Shown here in pieces: positions 6,775 to 16,708 of a stretch of DNA of 64,000 nucleotides (position 1 is its first letter; each line of letters opens with the position of its first letter). Made by a program: the position numbers and the translations under genes. Source of the DNA: an uncultured Erythrobacter sp. (GTDB taxonomy: Bacteria; Pseudomonadota; Alphaproteobacteria; Sphingomonadales; Sphingomonadaceae); NCBI GenBank assembly GCA_947503275.1, contig CANNCZ010000001.1:1302001-1366000 (forward strand), in the 5' to 3' direction. The notes beneath the pieces were generated by a model that worked only from the letters and a program-made list of their open reading frames with translations, made no database searches and was not told the origin of the DNA.

Positions 6775-9503
6775 TAGAATTGTGTTCCTACGTTGAACGT
6801 TAAGGTCTTATCGTCATCGCCTTCGACCTTGCGAATGGTCTGTGCGAAGTCGATCCGGAACGGGCCAAACGGCGAGTTCCAGTTGACGCCGATACCGGCG
6901 GTGATGCGAGGGGATGGCGAATCGCCAAGGAAGACCTCGCGAATTGCACTGCCCCGGCGGATGAGGCGGGTGTTGGGGGTAACGCCATCCGCTGCAAGCG
7001 CATCGGTGGTCAAAGTCTGATCATCGCTGCTTATGAAGAGCGGGTTGCCAGCGGCATCGACCTGCGCAAGGCCAGTCGGATTATCCTGAAGAACAGGCGT
7101 GTCCACACCCCACAACGAACCGACATCCAAGAAAATCGAAGGCCGCAGCCCCAGTTCGCGTGCGCCAGTGCCCAGCGGGATCTCAATCTCAGCGCGTCCA
7201 AGATAGTAGTTGCGGCCGCCGATGGAATCATCGCGGATGGAGTTGCGATCCGTGATCAGCACGGGAGCGCCATTATCGTCGAGGACATTGTTGTTGAACC
7301 CGTCGAGCACATAGGCCTGTGTCAGGATACGCGGACCAACGCCGCGAATGCCGAAGCCACGGAATTGTGGTTCACCCAAGAAGAACCGGTCGGTCAGCAA
7401 GACATCATCGACATCAGGTCCACCGCGATCACGCAACGGCACGATCGTCCCACCCTCAAGCGAGAGCGAGAAGATGAAGCCAGTGTTTGCGACATTCCAG
7501 AACTGCTGCGCACGCCCGCGGAACCGCGCATAGCGTACATCACCGCCTAGGCCGGCAAACTCAGTGCTAAGCGAAACAGTGCGCCCACGCGTTGGACGCA
7601 AGCGCGAGTTTAGCGAGTTATAGCTAAGGCTGAGCCCCAAAATTGAACTCAAGCGATCGCCCAAAGAGTCGCACAGAAAGCGGCCAGCAAGCAACGGATC
7701 GCATTCAATATCGCCATCGCCATCCGTATCAGAGAAGAACAGATTCCTGTCCAAGCTCACTTCGTCATAGTTGAGCGTATAACTGCCCACCAGCGACATG
7801 AACTCTGTCAGCGGCACACCGACGCGATATTGAACGCCTGTGGTCGCCTGTTCAAAGGTCGTGTTGCGATCATTATTGGTGAAGTTGAAGCTGTTGAAAT
7901 CGCGCCGATAAAGGTCCGCGCCAGCAGAGATATTGCGGTCGAAGACATACGGCTCGGTAAAGCTGACCTGCGCCGAACGCGAGAATTGCGAATAATTGAG
8001 GCTCAAACCAATGGTCTGACCGCGTCCGCGGAAATTGCGCTGGCGGATGGAGCCAGCCAGAATAAACTGCTCAATCGAAGAGAAACCCGCCGAGAATTGC
8101 AATTCGCCGGTCGGCTGTTCTTCAACATTGCCTTCGAGGATAATCCGGTCTGGTGCAGAACCTTCGACCTGGCTGACTTCAAAGTTCTCTTGGAAATAGC
8201 CCAGCGAGTTGATCCGCGCGGTCGTCCGCTGAACGCCAAGCGAGTTAAACGCATCGCCTTCGGACAGGCGGAATTCGCGGCGGATCACCTTGTCCTGAGT
8301 CAACGTGTTGCCGTTTACATCGACACGTTCAATATAAACGCGCGGCGCCTGACGCAGGATAAAGGTGATATCCATCGTCAAATCATCAGGGTTGCGATTA
8401 AAACGCGGCTGAACATCGGCAAATGCGTAACCGAAACGGCCCGCCAGCTCTGTCAGCTGCTCAACCGTATCCTCGACAGTTTTCGCGTTGTAGAAATCGC
8501 CGCCTTGCATGACGAGGCCCGATTGCAGCGCATCGCTGTCAAAATCGCGCAGTTGGCTTTCCACTTCGACATCGCCGAATGTGTAGCGTTCGCCTTCTTC
8601 AACCACATAGGTGATGATGAAATCGCGCTGATCAGGCGTCAGCTCAGCGACCGCGGAGACAACGCGAAAATCGGCGTAGCCTTCGGTCAAATAGAACTGG
8701 CGCAGCTTTTGTTGGTCAAAGGCGAGCCGGTCGGGATCGTAGCTGGTGTTGGAGCTGAAAAAGCGGAAGAAGCGCGATTGCTTCGTAACCATCTCGCTGC
8801 GCAAATCGCCATCGGAGAACACTTCGTTGCCGATAATGTTGATCTGGCGGACCTTGGATTTGGGTCCTTCGACAATTTCGAACACCACATCGACGCGGTT
8901 TTGCGGCAGCTGCACCATCTTCGGTTCAACTGTGGCGGCAAAGCGGCCCTGACGTTTGTACAGCTCAATAATTCGCGCAACATCGGCGCGCACTTTGGAA
9001 CGGGTGAAAATCTGGCGCGGCGCGAGGCGAATTTCAGGCAGGATCTTTTCCGCATCCAACCGGTCATTGCCCTCTAGCACGATGCGGTTGATCACCGGGT
9101 TCTCTGTCACGGTGATAACGACATTGCCGGCATCATTGCGGATCGAGAAATTGGAGAACAGCTCAGTTGCGCCCAAGTCCTTGAGCGCCTCATCAGCCCC
9201 AGCTGATGTGTATTCCTGACCCACGCGCAGGCGGATGTAGGAAAGAATGGTGGTGGGCTCCAAACGCTCTGCGCCAGCAACGCTGATCGAGCGGATGGTA
9301 TTGGTCACCGGAGCGGGTGCTGGTGTTGGCTCGGCCGCAGGTGCAGGTTGCGCCGCCGGGGTAGCCGGAGCCGCCTCGTCCTGCGCAATCGCCGCATACG
9401 GCACACCAGCCAGCATAGTGGCACCGGTAAGCGCCATTGCCAGCCGACCTGTGGCACTCTTCGAAGCAACAGACTGAATGCCTGTCTCGTTGCATTGATT
9501 CAT
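6774..9503 (-). CDS. bamA: outer membrane protein assembly factor BamA
   Basis: BamA is the central beta-barrel of the machine that inserts outer-membrane proteins. After a signal peptide and an Ala/Pro-rich linker come about five POTRA repeats (from IRSISVAGAERL onward) and a C-terminal 16-strand barrel ending in a phenylalanine (FNVGTQF). The conserved barrel motif appears as FFLGEPQFRGFG. I chose the start MNQCNETGIQ (909 residues); a frame to 9524 adds seven residues. The gene is coupled to ompH and follows rseP after about 215 bases. Confidence 0.95.
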   Translation of the reverse strand: MNQCNETGIQSVASKSATGRLAMALTGATMLAGVPYAAIAQDEAAPATPAAQPAPAAEPTPAPAPVTNTIRSISVAGAERLEPTTILSYIRLRVGQEYTSAGADEALKDLGATELFSNFSIRNDAGNVVITVTENPVINRIVLEGNDRLDAEKILPEIRLAPRQIFTRSKVRADVARIIELYKRQGRFAATVEPKMVQLPQNRVDVVFEIVEGPKSKVRQINIIGNEVFSDGDLRSEMVTKQSRFFRFFSSNTSYDPDRLAFDQQKLRQFYLTEGYADFRVVSAVAELTPDQRDFIITYVVEEGERYTFGDVEVESQLRDFDSDALQSGLVMQGGDFYNAKTVEDTVEQLTELAGRFGYAFADVQPRFNRNPDDLTMDITFILRQAPRVYIERVDVNGNTLTQDKVIRREFRLSEGDAFNSLGVQRTTARINSLGYFQENFEVSQVEGSAPDRIILEGNVEEQPTGELQFSAGFSSIEQFILAGSIRQRNFRGRGQTIGLSLNYSQFSRSAQVSFTEPYVFDRNISAGADLYRRDFNSFNFTNNDRNTTFEQATTGVQYRVGVPLTEFMSLVGSYTLNYDEVSLDRNLFFSDTDGDGDIECDPLLAGRFLCDSLGDRLSSILGLSLSYNSLNSRLRPTRGRTVSLSTEFAGLGGDVRYARFRGRAQQFWNVANTGFIFSLSLEGGTIVPLRDRGGPDVDDVLLTDRFFLGEPQFRGFGIRGVGPRILTQAYVLDGFNNNVLDDNGAPVLITDRNSIRDDSIGGRNYYLGRAEIEIPLGTGARELGLRPSIFLDVGSLWGVDTPVLQDNPTGLAQVDAAGNPLFISSDDQTLTTDALAADGVTPNTRLIRRGSAIREVFLGDSPSPRITAGIGVNWNSPFGPFRIDFAQTIRKVEGDDDKTLTFNVGTQF

Positions 9504-9717
9504 GGAGTAAATGATCCCGTCCAACCCGTATTTGACGCGCCTGCCCCGGACGCAAACGCAAGGCGAAGTATGCCTTGCAAACCCCTAACTACTTAATCGC
9601 CTGTGCCCGATGCACGATACACGGGTCAAGCAGGCATAACGGACAATGTCAGATCGTCCGTTTCCTTTCCCCGACAAACTCCCCTTTCGAGGCAATTTGC
9701 GCGAAGATCAGCCCATG

Positions 9718-10848
9718 TTAGCTGCCAAATGGCAGTAACGACACAACATCATTCCAGGTGACGACCACCATGAAGATGAGCACAAGCGAGATGCCGGTTC
9801 GATACGCCCACTCCGTTGTTTGCGGCCCAGCCGGTTTGCGGCGGATCGCTTCAACGGCGTAGAAAGCAAGGTGCCCGCCATCCAGTGCGGGGATTGGCAA
9901 GAAATTGATGAATGCCAAATTAAGCGAGATGAGCGCACACAAAGTGACAAAGGGCACCAGACCCAAACTCATCTGTTCGCCAGAGAATTTCGCAATCTTT
10001 ACAGGGCCTCCCAGCTCTTTGATCGAACGCTGACCTGTGAAGATTTGTTTGATGCCGGTCACCATCATGCCGGTGATTTCCCAGCAACGCTGTGCGGCAA
10101 GAGGAATGGATTCGAACACGCCAACCTCTTGAAAGACATAACGTCCGCCATCCGGTCCAACGCCAATCCGTCCAATCACGCTGACATTGCCGAAGCTGTC
10201 GGTGTCCTCAATGCGAGCGGTGGTCAGCGGAATGTCGATCTCATCGCCGTTACGGTCGACGGTCATAACCATAGGTCGGTCAGGGTGGAGCGCGACTTCA
10301 AGGCGGATTTCTTCAAAATCCTCAATCGCACTGCCATCAATGGCGATGATCGTATCGCCCAATTGCATGCCCGCATCGCGCGCCACCGATTCCTCGGCAA
10401 ATTCGCCAATGGTGCGCGAATCCTCGGCGCCTTCAATGACCGGGTTGCCGTAAATCACGAAGAAGGCGGCAAATATGCCAATCGCTACAACCAGGTTCGT
10501 CACCGGACCTGCAGCCACGATCAGCGCGCGCCGCCATAGGGCCGCACTTTGGAAATTTCCGTCATTGGCCTGCAGAGGCGGAGCATCGGGGTCCGGAATG
10601 CTGGCCGGATTCATATCGCCTCGAAACTGAACATAACCACCCAGCGGCAGCGCGGATATGCGCCAGCGTGTGCCGTGTTTGTCAGTGCGCCCGATCAGCT
10701 CACTACCGAACCCGACAGAGAAGGCGTCCGCCTTTACGCCCAACCATCGGCCCACGAGATAATGGCCCAGCTCGTGCACAGTCACCAATGGACCCAGCAG
10801 CAGCAAGAAGCCGACAAAATACATCCAGAACGGGGGCTGATCAAACAA
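9718..10848 (-). CDS. rseP: site-2 intramembrane zinc metalloprotease RseP
   Basis: RseP cuts anti-sigma factors and other membrane proteins within the bilayer. The 376-residue protein has the zinc motif HELGH at residues 25-29, a PDZ domain in the middle (around GMQLGDTIIAIDG) and the second metal motif in IPALDGGH near residue 320. The start appears to be TTG (TTG TTT GAT CAG), overlapping the end of dxr by eight bases; the N-terminus matches homologues there. It belongs to the dxr-rseP-bamA gene order common in proteobacteria. Confidence 0.94.
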   Translation of the reverse strand: MFDQPPFWMYFVGFLLLLGPLVTVHELGHYLVGRWLGVKADAFSVGFGSELIGRTDKHGTRWRISALPLGGYVQFRGDMNPASIPDPDAPPLQANDGNFQSAALWRRALIVAAGPVTNLVVAIGIFAAFFVIYGNPVIEGAEDSRTIGEFAEESVARDAGMQLGDTIIAIDGSAIEDFEEIRLEVALHPDRPMVMTVDRNGDEIDIPLTTARIEDTDSFGNVSVIGRIGVGPDGGRYVFQEVGVFESIPLAAQRCWEITGMMVTGIKQIFTGQRSIKELGGPVKIAKFSGEQMSLGLVPFVTLCALISLNLAFINFLPIPALDGGHLAFYAVEAIRRKPAGPQTTEWAYRTGISLVLIFMVVVTWNDVVSLLPFGS

Positions 10849-12004
10849 AGGTGGCGCTCTCCAGCGTATCGCGAACGCATCGACGCGCCTCGCTGTCTAT
10901 CTCAAGCACATCTTCCAACGTGCTCGGTTGAGGCGCGCTATAGCGTGCCAAAGTCGCTTCTACCACTGCCGTAATCCGGGTGAACGCAATGTGACCGCCC
11001 AAAAATGCCTCAACCGCAATCTCATTGGCCGCGTTGAGGACAGCCGGGGCCGCACCGCCCGCTTCTATCGCCTCACGACAAATGCGGGTTGCGGGGAACA
11101 GTTCTTCATTGGGTGCCTCGAACGTGAGCTGACCAATCGCCGCCAAATCAAGCGGCGCAAGCGGCGTCTCCATCCGCGTGGGATAAGCAAGACACGATGC
11201 AATGGGCACGCGCATATCCGACGGGCCAAGCTGTGCGAGCACCGAGCGGTCGCGATATTCAACCATGGAGTGAACGATGCTCTGCGGGTGGACGATGATT
11301 TCAATGTTCTCAAGGCCCACGGGGAACAAGTGATGAGCCTCAATAAACTCGAGGCCCTTGTTCATCATCGTCGCAGAATCGATGGTGATCTTTGCACCCA
11401 TCTCCCAATTGGGATGTTTGAGCGCCTGCTCTCGCGTCACAGATTTCAGCGCGTCGGCATCCAGAGTGCGAAACGGCCCCCCGCTTGCAGTAAGGATGAT
11501 ACGCCGGACCTGTTCGATATCATTGCCCGCAAGACACTGAAAAATCGCATTGTGTTCGGAATCGGTGGGCAGCAAAGTTGCCCCTGCCCGCTCCACCGCT
11601 GATTTCAGGATCACGCCAGCAGAAACCAGCGCCTCTTTGTTCGCCAGCGCAATCGTCCCGCCGCGTTCCACCGCCGCCATAGTCGGGGCAAGCCCTGCAC
11701 AACCAACAATCGCCGCCACGGTTATATCAACCGGTCGCGCAGCCGCATCGCATAGAGCCTGAGCGCCGCCTGCTGCCTCGATCCCGCTACCGTCCAAAGC
11801 AGCGCGCAGTTCATCGAGGCATGCCTCGTCACCCACCACCGCAATTTTCGCGCCGAATTCGCGGGCCAGTACGGCCAGCTCCTTGGCGCTGCAATTGGCA
11901 GTCAGCGCCTCAATCTCCCAATCCTCTCGATTGCATCGCACCAGATCGAGCGTCGATGCGCCAATAGACCCCGTCGCGCCCAAAAGGCTAATCGTGCGCG
12001 CCAT
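10841..12004 (-). CDS. dxr: 1-deoxy-D-xylulose 5-phosphate reductoisomerase
   Basis: Dxr makes 2-C-methyl-D-erythritol 4-phosphate in the non-mevalonate isoprenoid pathway, using NADPH and a divalent metal. The 387-residue protein begins with the NADPH loop LLGATGSIGAST. It continues with the metal-site segment TDSEHNAIFQCL, the flexible GPFRTLDADAL loop and HPNWEMGAKITIDSATMMNKG. Length and motif order are normal. The start codon lies one base after the cdsA stop, so the genes are co-transcribed. Confidence 0.97.
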   Translation of the reverse strand: MARTISLLGATGSIGASTLDLVRCNREDWEIEALTANCSAKELAVLAREFGAKIAVVGDEACLDELRAALDGSGIEAAGGAQALCDAAARPVDITVAAIVGCAGLAPTMAAVERGGTIALANKEALVSAGVILKSAVERAGATLLPTDSEHNAIFQCLAGNDIEQVRRIILTASGGPFRTLDADALKSVTREQALKHPNWEMGAKITIDSATMMNKGLEFIEAHHLFPVGLENIEIIVHPQSIVHSMVEYRDRSVLAQLGPSDMRVPIASCLAYPTRMETPLAPLDLAAIGQLTFEAPNEELFPATRICREAIEAGGAAPAVLNAANEIAVEAFLGGHIAFTRITAVVEATLARYSAPQPSTLEDVLEIDSEARRCVRDTLESATFV

Positions 12005-12005
12005 A

Positions 12006-12800
12006 TTAGAACGCGCTCATATAAGCAGGCAGCACCGCGAGCAGGAACAGCACAAAGAACACCGCCAGAAAGCCATCAAGCCTGTCAAAAATGCCGCCAT
12101 GGCCCGGGATCAGCTTGCCGGAATCTTTGACCCCTGCACGCCGTTTCATTGAGCTTTCGAAGAAATCTCCCGCCTGTGCGATCACGGCGATAACGCCCCC
12201 TGCGGCCAAAGCACCGGCGAGGCCCGTCATATTAAAGCTCGGAACAAAAGCGCCGGGCCCCACGTCGAAAATCTCCGCGCAAATGCACACAATTCCCGCG
12301 GCCAGAGCGCCGCCGCCAAGCCCGGCCCAAGTCTTGGACGGACTGACCGAAGGCATGATGCGCGGACCACCAATCGCGCGGCCCGCAAAATACGCGCCCA
12401 CATCCACCGCAACCACAGGCAGGACAAACGCGATCAGCACGGCCCACATTCCGTAGTCGAGCCGAACCTGAACCATCGCATGAGCCGCTGCGCCAACATA
12501 CAACGCACCCACAAACAGCCACGCGATCTCTGACAAAGGTGATCCGCCAAACCGGCTGATGATCCCATTCCACTCCCACAGGACCAGCCCGGCGAGCAGC
12601 ACCACAAACGCGATCCAAAACCAACCACCCAGCCACAGCGCGATCAGCGTAACGCCTGCCATCGCGACAGCGGAGACAAACCGGACGAGCAGATCATTCA
12701 TTCCGCCCGCATCCTGCGCGGCCGCAACCGTCGTTTCAGGATGAACCTCATCCATCGCCTGACGCGTAATTTCGTCCAGCCGGCCTTTAACGTCCGCCAT
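12006..12800 (-). CDS. cdsA: phosphatidate cytidylyltransferase
   Basis: CdsA makes CDP-diacylglycerol, the precursor of phospholipids, from CTP and phosphatidate. The multi-pass protein carries the family signature SPSKTWAGLGGG and the C-terminal KRRAGVKDSGKLIPGHGGIFDRLDG. The ATG at 12800 (MADVKGRLDE, 264 residues) has AGGGAG in front of it and overlaps uppS by 14 bases. A longer frame to 12896 is less likely. Its product feeds PssA, encoded at 20147-20989. Confidence 0.95.
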   Translation of the reverse strand: MADVKGRLDEITRQAMDEVHPETTVAAAQDAGGMNDLLVRFVSAVAMAGVTLIALWLGGWFWIAFVVLLAGLVLWEWNGIISRFGGSPLSEIAWLFVGALYVGAAAHAMVQVRLDYGMWAVLIAFVLPVVAVDVGAYFAGRAIGGPRIMPSVSPSKTWAGLGGGALAAGIVCICAEIFDVGPGAFVPSFNMTGLAGALAAGGVIAVIAQAGDFFESSMKRRAGVKDSGKLIPGHGGIFDRLDGFLAVFFVLFLLAVLPAYMSAF

Positions 12801-13479
12801 AACGCCGCTCCCTTTGAGCAAAATCATCGAGCGCTTGGGATAGGTGTTCAGGCTTAAAATCTGGCCAAAGCGTGTCGACAAACAGCATTTCGGCATAGGC
12901 GGCTTGCCAAAGCAGAAAGTTCGATAGGCGAATTTCCCCGCTGGTACGGATCAACAGATCGAGCGGAGGGAGATCATTCGTATCAAGCTGCGCGGTGATA
13001 CTCTCGGTTGTAATATCACCGATTGCCCCGGCCTTTGCAGCGGCGCGGGCGATCTCATTCTGCCCACCATAATTGAGCGCAACCGCCAATGTCTGCGTGC
13101 CCTTGGCGGTCTGAGCCAGCGCATCTTCGAGCATAGCGACAATATCGGGTGCGAGCGATTGCCAGTCACCAATAATCTTCAGCTTCACATCATTGGCAAT
13201 AAATTCTGCGAGGTCCGATTTGATGAACTTGCGCATCAAGTTCATCAAATCATCGACTTCATCCTCGGATCGTTTCCAGTTTTCCGAGCTGAACGCATAC
13301 AGAGTTAGACATTCCAATCCCATCGGCTCCAACGCGCGAACCAACCTGCGCACAGCCTCTACCCCGCGTTGATGCCCGATAGAGCGCGGCAGGGCGCGTT
13401 TTTTGGCCCAGCGACCATTGCCGTCCATGATGATCGCGACGTGACGCGCTCCAGCAGATCTGTCTGGGCTATCGCCCAT
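12787..13479 (-). CDS. uppS: undecaprenyl diphosphate synthase (isoprenyl transferase)
   Basis: UppS builds the C55 lipid carrier for cell-wall synthesis from farnesyl diphosphate and isopentenyl diphosphate. The 230-residue protein has the IIMDGNGRWAKKR motif with catalytic Asp19, then FSSENWKR, and ends with DLLIRTSGEIRLSNFLLWQ and WPDF. All these are typical. It is followed directly by the overlapping cdsA and preceded by frr after 33 bases. Confidence 0.97.
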   Translation of the reverse strand: MGDSPDRSAGARHVAIIMDGNGRWAKKRALPRSIGHQRGVEAVRRLVRALEPMGLECLTLYAFSSENWKRSEDEVDDLMNLMRKFIKSDLAEFIANDVKLKIIGDWQSLAPDIVAMLEDALAQTAKGTQTLAVALNYGGQNEIARAAAKAGAIGDITTESITAQLDTNDLPPLDLLIRTSGEIRLSNFLLWQAAYAEMLFVDTLWPDFKPEHLSQALDDFAQRERRYGGR

Positions 13480-13512
13480 GCGCTTGGCTCTCCCCTACCC
13501 GAACTCAGACCC

Positions 13513-14070
13513 TCACTGAGTCAGGATTTCCTGTTCTTTCTTCGCCGCGGCTTCGTCCGCATCCGCGACAAATTTGTCAGTCAGCTTCTGGACTTCGTCC
13601 TCCATCCGCTTGCGCTCATCTTCCGAGATTTCTTTCTTCTTCTCATCCGCTTTGAGCGTTTCCATGCCATCGCGACGCACATTGCGGATCGCGATTTTCG
13701 CATTTTCGGCATAGGTGCCTGCAAGCTTTGCCAACTCCTTGCGGCGCTCCTCTGTCAGGTCAGGCATTGGCAGGCGCACGGTTTGGCCATCGGTCATCGG
13801 GTTCAGGCCAAGATTGGCTTTGGTGATCCCCTTCTCCACCGCGCTGACATTGGTTTTGTCCCACACTTGCACGCTGAGCATGCGCGGCTCTGGAGCAGAA
13901 ACGGTCGCGACCTGGCTCAACGGCATCATCGCGCCGTAAACTTCGCAGACCACGGGATCGAGCAAAGCGGTGTTCGCCCGGCCTGTGCGCAAACCACCCA
14001 AATCACTTTTCAGCGATTCCACTGCGCCTGTCATGCGGCGTTCGATGTCTGCCTTGTCATATTGCGGCAT
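13513..14070 (-). CDS. frr: ribosome recycling factor
   Basis: RRF separates ribosomal subunits after termination together with EF-G. The 185-residue protein has the three-helix and small beta-domain pattern of the family, with [15 protein letters not shown] near residue 30 and the [18 protein letters not shown] segment. Its length is exactly typical. It is 29 bases downstream of pyrH, which is the usual proteobacterial order. Confidence 0.98.
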   Translation of the reverse strand: MPQYDKADIERRMTGAVESLKSDLGGLRTGRANTALLDPVVCEVYGAMMPLSQVATVSAPEPRMLSVQVWDKTNVSAVEKGITKANLGLNPMTDGQTVRLPMPDLTEERRKELAKLAGTYAENAKIAIRNVRRDGMETLKADEKKKEISEDERKRMEDEVQKLTDKFVADADEAAAKKEQEILTQ

Positions 14071-14099
14071 GGATCATGATCCTCTTTTATTCATTGACG

Positions 14100-14825
14100 C
14101 TATTGAGCGCCTGATTGCACGATTGTCTGTGTGCCTTTGCCCGAAAGGACAGTGGCGACGTTGCCTTTTTCGCGGATGGAAAAGACCACTAACGGAATGT
14201 CGTTCTCTCGGCAAAGCGCGACGGCGGTGGCGTCCATAACTTTGAGATTATCGGACAACACCTGATCATAAGAGATCGTCTCGAACCGGGTTGCATCCGG
14301 GTTGTGTTTGGGATCGCTGTCGTAGACCCCGTCGACGCTGGTGCCTTTAAACAAAGCATCGCAGCCCATCTCTGCTGCGCGCAAGGCGGCTCCGGTATCA
14401 GTGGTGAAGAACGGATTGCCTGTGCCCGCGGCGAAGATCACGATCCGACCCTTCTCAAGGTGCCGCTCGGCACGCCTGCGAATATAAGGTTCACACACGG
14501 TGCTCATCGGGATCGCGGATTGAACGCGGGTTTGCACGCCCAATTGCTCCAGTGCATTTTGCATCGCCAGCGCGTTCATAATGGTCGCCAGCATCCCCAT
14601 ATAATCACCGGTCGTCCGGTCGAGGCCCTTGGCCGCCGCCGAAATCCCACGAAAAATATTACCGCCGCCGATTACCAAACACACTTCAATCCCTGAATCC
14701 TTAGCCGCCTTCACCTCTTCGGCGAGGCGCGCGACATAGGCGGGATCAATCCCATAATCCTGTTCACCCATCAAAACTTCGCCAGACAGTTTGAGCAACA
14801 CTCGCTTGATTTCGGGAAGGGCCAT
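14100..14825 (-). CDS. pyrH: uridylate kinase
   Basis: PyrH phosphorylates UMP to UDP. The protein belongs to the amino-acid kinase fold, with [12 protein letters not shown] at the start, the [10 protein letters not shown] glycine loop, and [22 protein letters not shown] as nucleotide- and UMP-binding segments. I chose the ATG at 14825 ([10 protein letters not shown], 241 residues), which matches homologues. The frame continues upstream to 14945 without family resemblance. Confidence 0.97.
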   Translation of the reverse strand: MALPEIKRVLLKLSGEVLMGEQDYGIDPAYVARLAEEVKAAKDSGIEVCLVIGGGNIFRGISAAAKGLDRTTGDYMGMLATIMNALAMQNALEQLGVQTRVQSAIPMSTVCEPYIRRRAERHLEKGRIVIFAAGTGNPFFTTDTGAALRAAEMGCDALFKGTSVDGVYDSDPKHNPDATRFETISYDQVLSDNLKVMDATAVALCRENDIPLVVFSIREKGNVATVLSGKGTQTIVQSGAQ

Positions 14826-14986
14826 TTGGGAATGTGTCTCCGGATGGGTTGTGAGTTGGCCAGCCCATATCCGCGCCGGGGGTCGCTGCCAAGGGGAATA
14901 GATCGCACACCCTGTGCGCAGTCTGTGCGCAGATTTGCGCAGCATGCCGGTTGCGTCCGGTCACCAGTCTGCGCGAAACGAAGCGA

Positions 14987-15856
14987 ATGATGGCTTTGTT
15001 AAAGAACCGCTGGGTGCGCGCGATTGCGCTTGTCTCACTGATCGTGGGGATCATTGTGATCGCGAAAGCGTGGTATGATACGATGCGCGATCCCGTGGTT
15101 CAACGGTTGGTGATTGAAAGCGAGGGTCTGCCCGCAGGTTCCGAGCCGGTAACGATTGCGTTCCTCACAGACATCCATGTTGCAGGCCCCGATATGCCGC
15201 CATCACGGCTTGAGCGGATTGTGGCGCAGGTGAACGCGTTGGAGCCGGACCTCGTGGCAATCACAGGCGATCTGGTCAGCGAAAAGCGCACTGCGACCCA
15301 TATCTATTCAGCTGAGGAAATCGTCACACCCCTCGGCGGGTTGGAGGCTACACACGGTGTGGTGGTTGTGCCCGGCAATCACGATCACTGGTATGACTGG
15401 CCCGCTTTGTCCGCTGAGCTTGCTAAGCATCCAGGCATCACCGTCCTTGAAAATGCAGTGGCGACTATTGGACCATTTCGCATCGCAGGCCTTGATGATG
15501 ACTACACCGGACGCGCAGACCTCATGTCCACCGCGCGGGACATGTCGGCTCTATATAAAGTCGGCCAAGCGCGAGTTAACATTTGGCTCTCCCACAGCCC
15601 AGATGTGTTCCCCTCGATTCCTGTGAGCGCAGATCTGGTACTGGCCGGCCACACCCATTGCGGCCAAATCGCCTACCCATGGGGCGGCTCACCCGCCACG
15701 ATGTCCGATTACGGCGAAACCTATGCCTGCGGCGTGAAGGAACTGCACGGCAAGACGCTGGTGACGGGAGCAGGTTTGGGCACAAGTTTGCTGCCCGTGC
15801 GATTGTTCACGCAGCCGGAGATTTGGGTGGTGGAGGTGCGGGGTGTGGGGCGGTGA
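14987..15856 (+). CDS. membrane-anchored metallophosphoesterase (YaeI/UDP-diacylglucosamine hydrolase-like fold)
   Basis: This is a calcineurin-like phosphoesterase with an N-terminal membrane anchor (about residues 9-28). Metal-binding blocks appear in order: FLTDIHVAGPD, ITGDLV, VVVPGNHDHWYDW and LAGHTHCGQIAYP. The likely start is one of two adjacent ATG codons at 14987 and 14990, giving about 289 residues. Similar proteins act on phospholipids or lipid A precursors at the cytoplasmic membrane, but the substrate cannot be read from the sequence. It diverges from pyrH. Confidence 0.85.
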   Translation: MMALLKNRWVRAIALVSLIVGIIVIAKAWYDTMRDPVVQRLVIESEGLPAGSEPVTIAFLTDIHVAGPDMPPSRLERIVAQVNALEPDLVAITGDLVSEKRTATHIYSAEEIVTPLGGLEATHGVVVVPGNHDHWYDWPALSAELAKHPGITVLENAVATIGPFRIAGLDDDYTGRADLMSTARDMSALYKVGQARVNIWLSHSPDVFPSIPVSADLVLAGHTHCGQIAYPWGGSPATMSDYGETYACGVKELHGKTLVTGAGLGTSLLPVRLFTQPEIWVVEVRGVGR

Positions 15857-16013
15857 CTTTTTGACCCGTTGAACTCGGCTTAGGGAAAGCCTTGAATGGC
15901 CGAGGATGCAGGTGAAACCGGAATCTAGGCTGTTCGTCAAAGTATCGATGTGCTGGACCCGTCAAATGGCAGTCACAAAGCAGGTGCGACCCAATTCGAC
16001 TGAAAAGTAGATC

Positions 16014-16649
16014 CTATTCGCCAATGTCGCCCTTGCGCCAGCCAGCAAACTCTCCTTCGGCTTTCGCGGCCATGCGGTTAATCGCACCCTCCATAAATGG
16101 CTTCATGTCGCTATCGAGGAAGCTCGATACGAACGGGCGTTTGATGAAACTGTTCGGACGCAAACTGTAGGTCCAAGTGAATTCGGACTTATCATTTTCG
16201 ACCTCGCGCCAATCCCATTGTCCCCTTGCGTAGGTGATGTGATCGCTGGCACCGCTGGTCAGCCCCCAAATCTGATAACTAAAATGTTCGGGCAAGCGAT
16301 TCTCGAGAACGCGCTCATACGTATAGTGACCATCGCTAAGTTTGACCCAGCGAACAGATCCCTTCTCCGGCCAAGTACCGGACACGACTCTCACATCAAC
16401 AGGCTTCTTGATTTGCTCGGTTTCCTCCATCGCCAGAACCAATTCGTTGCTCGCAACGATCCATTGTTGCAGCGGGATCAGGGGCGCATCAATTACTTTG
16501 ATCGTTTGGAACGTGGCATGCCATCCGTCGGATAAAGCTGGTGGGTTGGTCAGTTCCGGGGGAGCTGTTGGGGGAGCAGGGTTGCTAGTACAAGAGATAA
16601 GCGACAGACTTGCGGCTGCTGCAAGTAAGGGACGAAAAGCGAATGGCAT
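16014..16649 (-). CDS. lipoprotein with START/SRPBCC-like domain
   Basis: The 211-residue protein begins with a lipoprotein signal ending in SLSLISC, so it is probably lipidated at Cys20. The rest resembles SRPBCC ligand-binding domains, with WEVT-type strands such as GSVRWVKLSDGHYTYERVLE and a C-terminal helix MAAKAEGEFAGWRKGD. I chose MPFAFRPLLA as start; a frame to 16715 would begin inside the regulator's operator. It is divergent from a MarR gene and shares its control region. The function is unknown. Confidence 0.7.
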   Translation of the reverse strand: MPFAFRPLLAAAASLSLISCTSNPAPPTAPPELTNPPALSDGWHATFQTIKVIDAPLIPLQQWIVASNELVLAMEETEQIKKPVDVRVVSGTWPEKGSVRWVKLSDGHYTYERVLENRLPEHFSYQIWGLTSGASDHITYARGQWDWREVENDKSEFTWTYSLRPNSFIKRPFVSSFLDSDMKPFMEGAINRMAAKAEGEFAGWRKGDIGE

Positions 16650-16671
16650 CTGCGACCTCCAACATATTTTA

Positions 16672-16707
16672 TACGAAACTCGTAGATAGATATATACGAG
16701 TTTCGTA
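16672..16707. promoter_or_regulatory. double palindromic operator between the lipoprotein and marR genes
   Basis: Two 13-base sites, TACGAAACTCGTA (16672-16684) and TACGAGTTTCGTA (16695-16707), are each a TACGA-N3-TCGTA dyad and are inverted copies of each other. Their centres are 23 bases apart, about two helix turns. The right one ends one base before the marR ATG. This is the usual layout for an autoregulated MarR protein that also controls the divergent gene. Confidence 0.8.
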
Positions 16708-16708
16708 A

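Noticed and set aside
7830..9077. 415-codon plus-strand frame opposite bamA
   Set aside because: It is a shadow of bamA, whose own frame has all POTRA and barrel features; high G+C favours long antisense frames.
13369..14079. Plus-strand frame opposite frr and uppS
   Set aside because: It spans two genuine genes on the other strand and shows no family resemblance.
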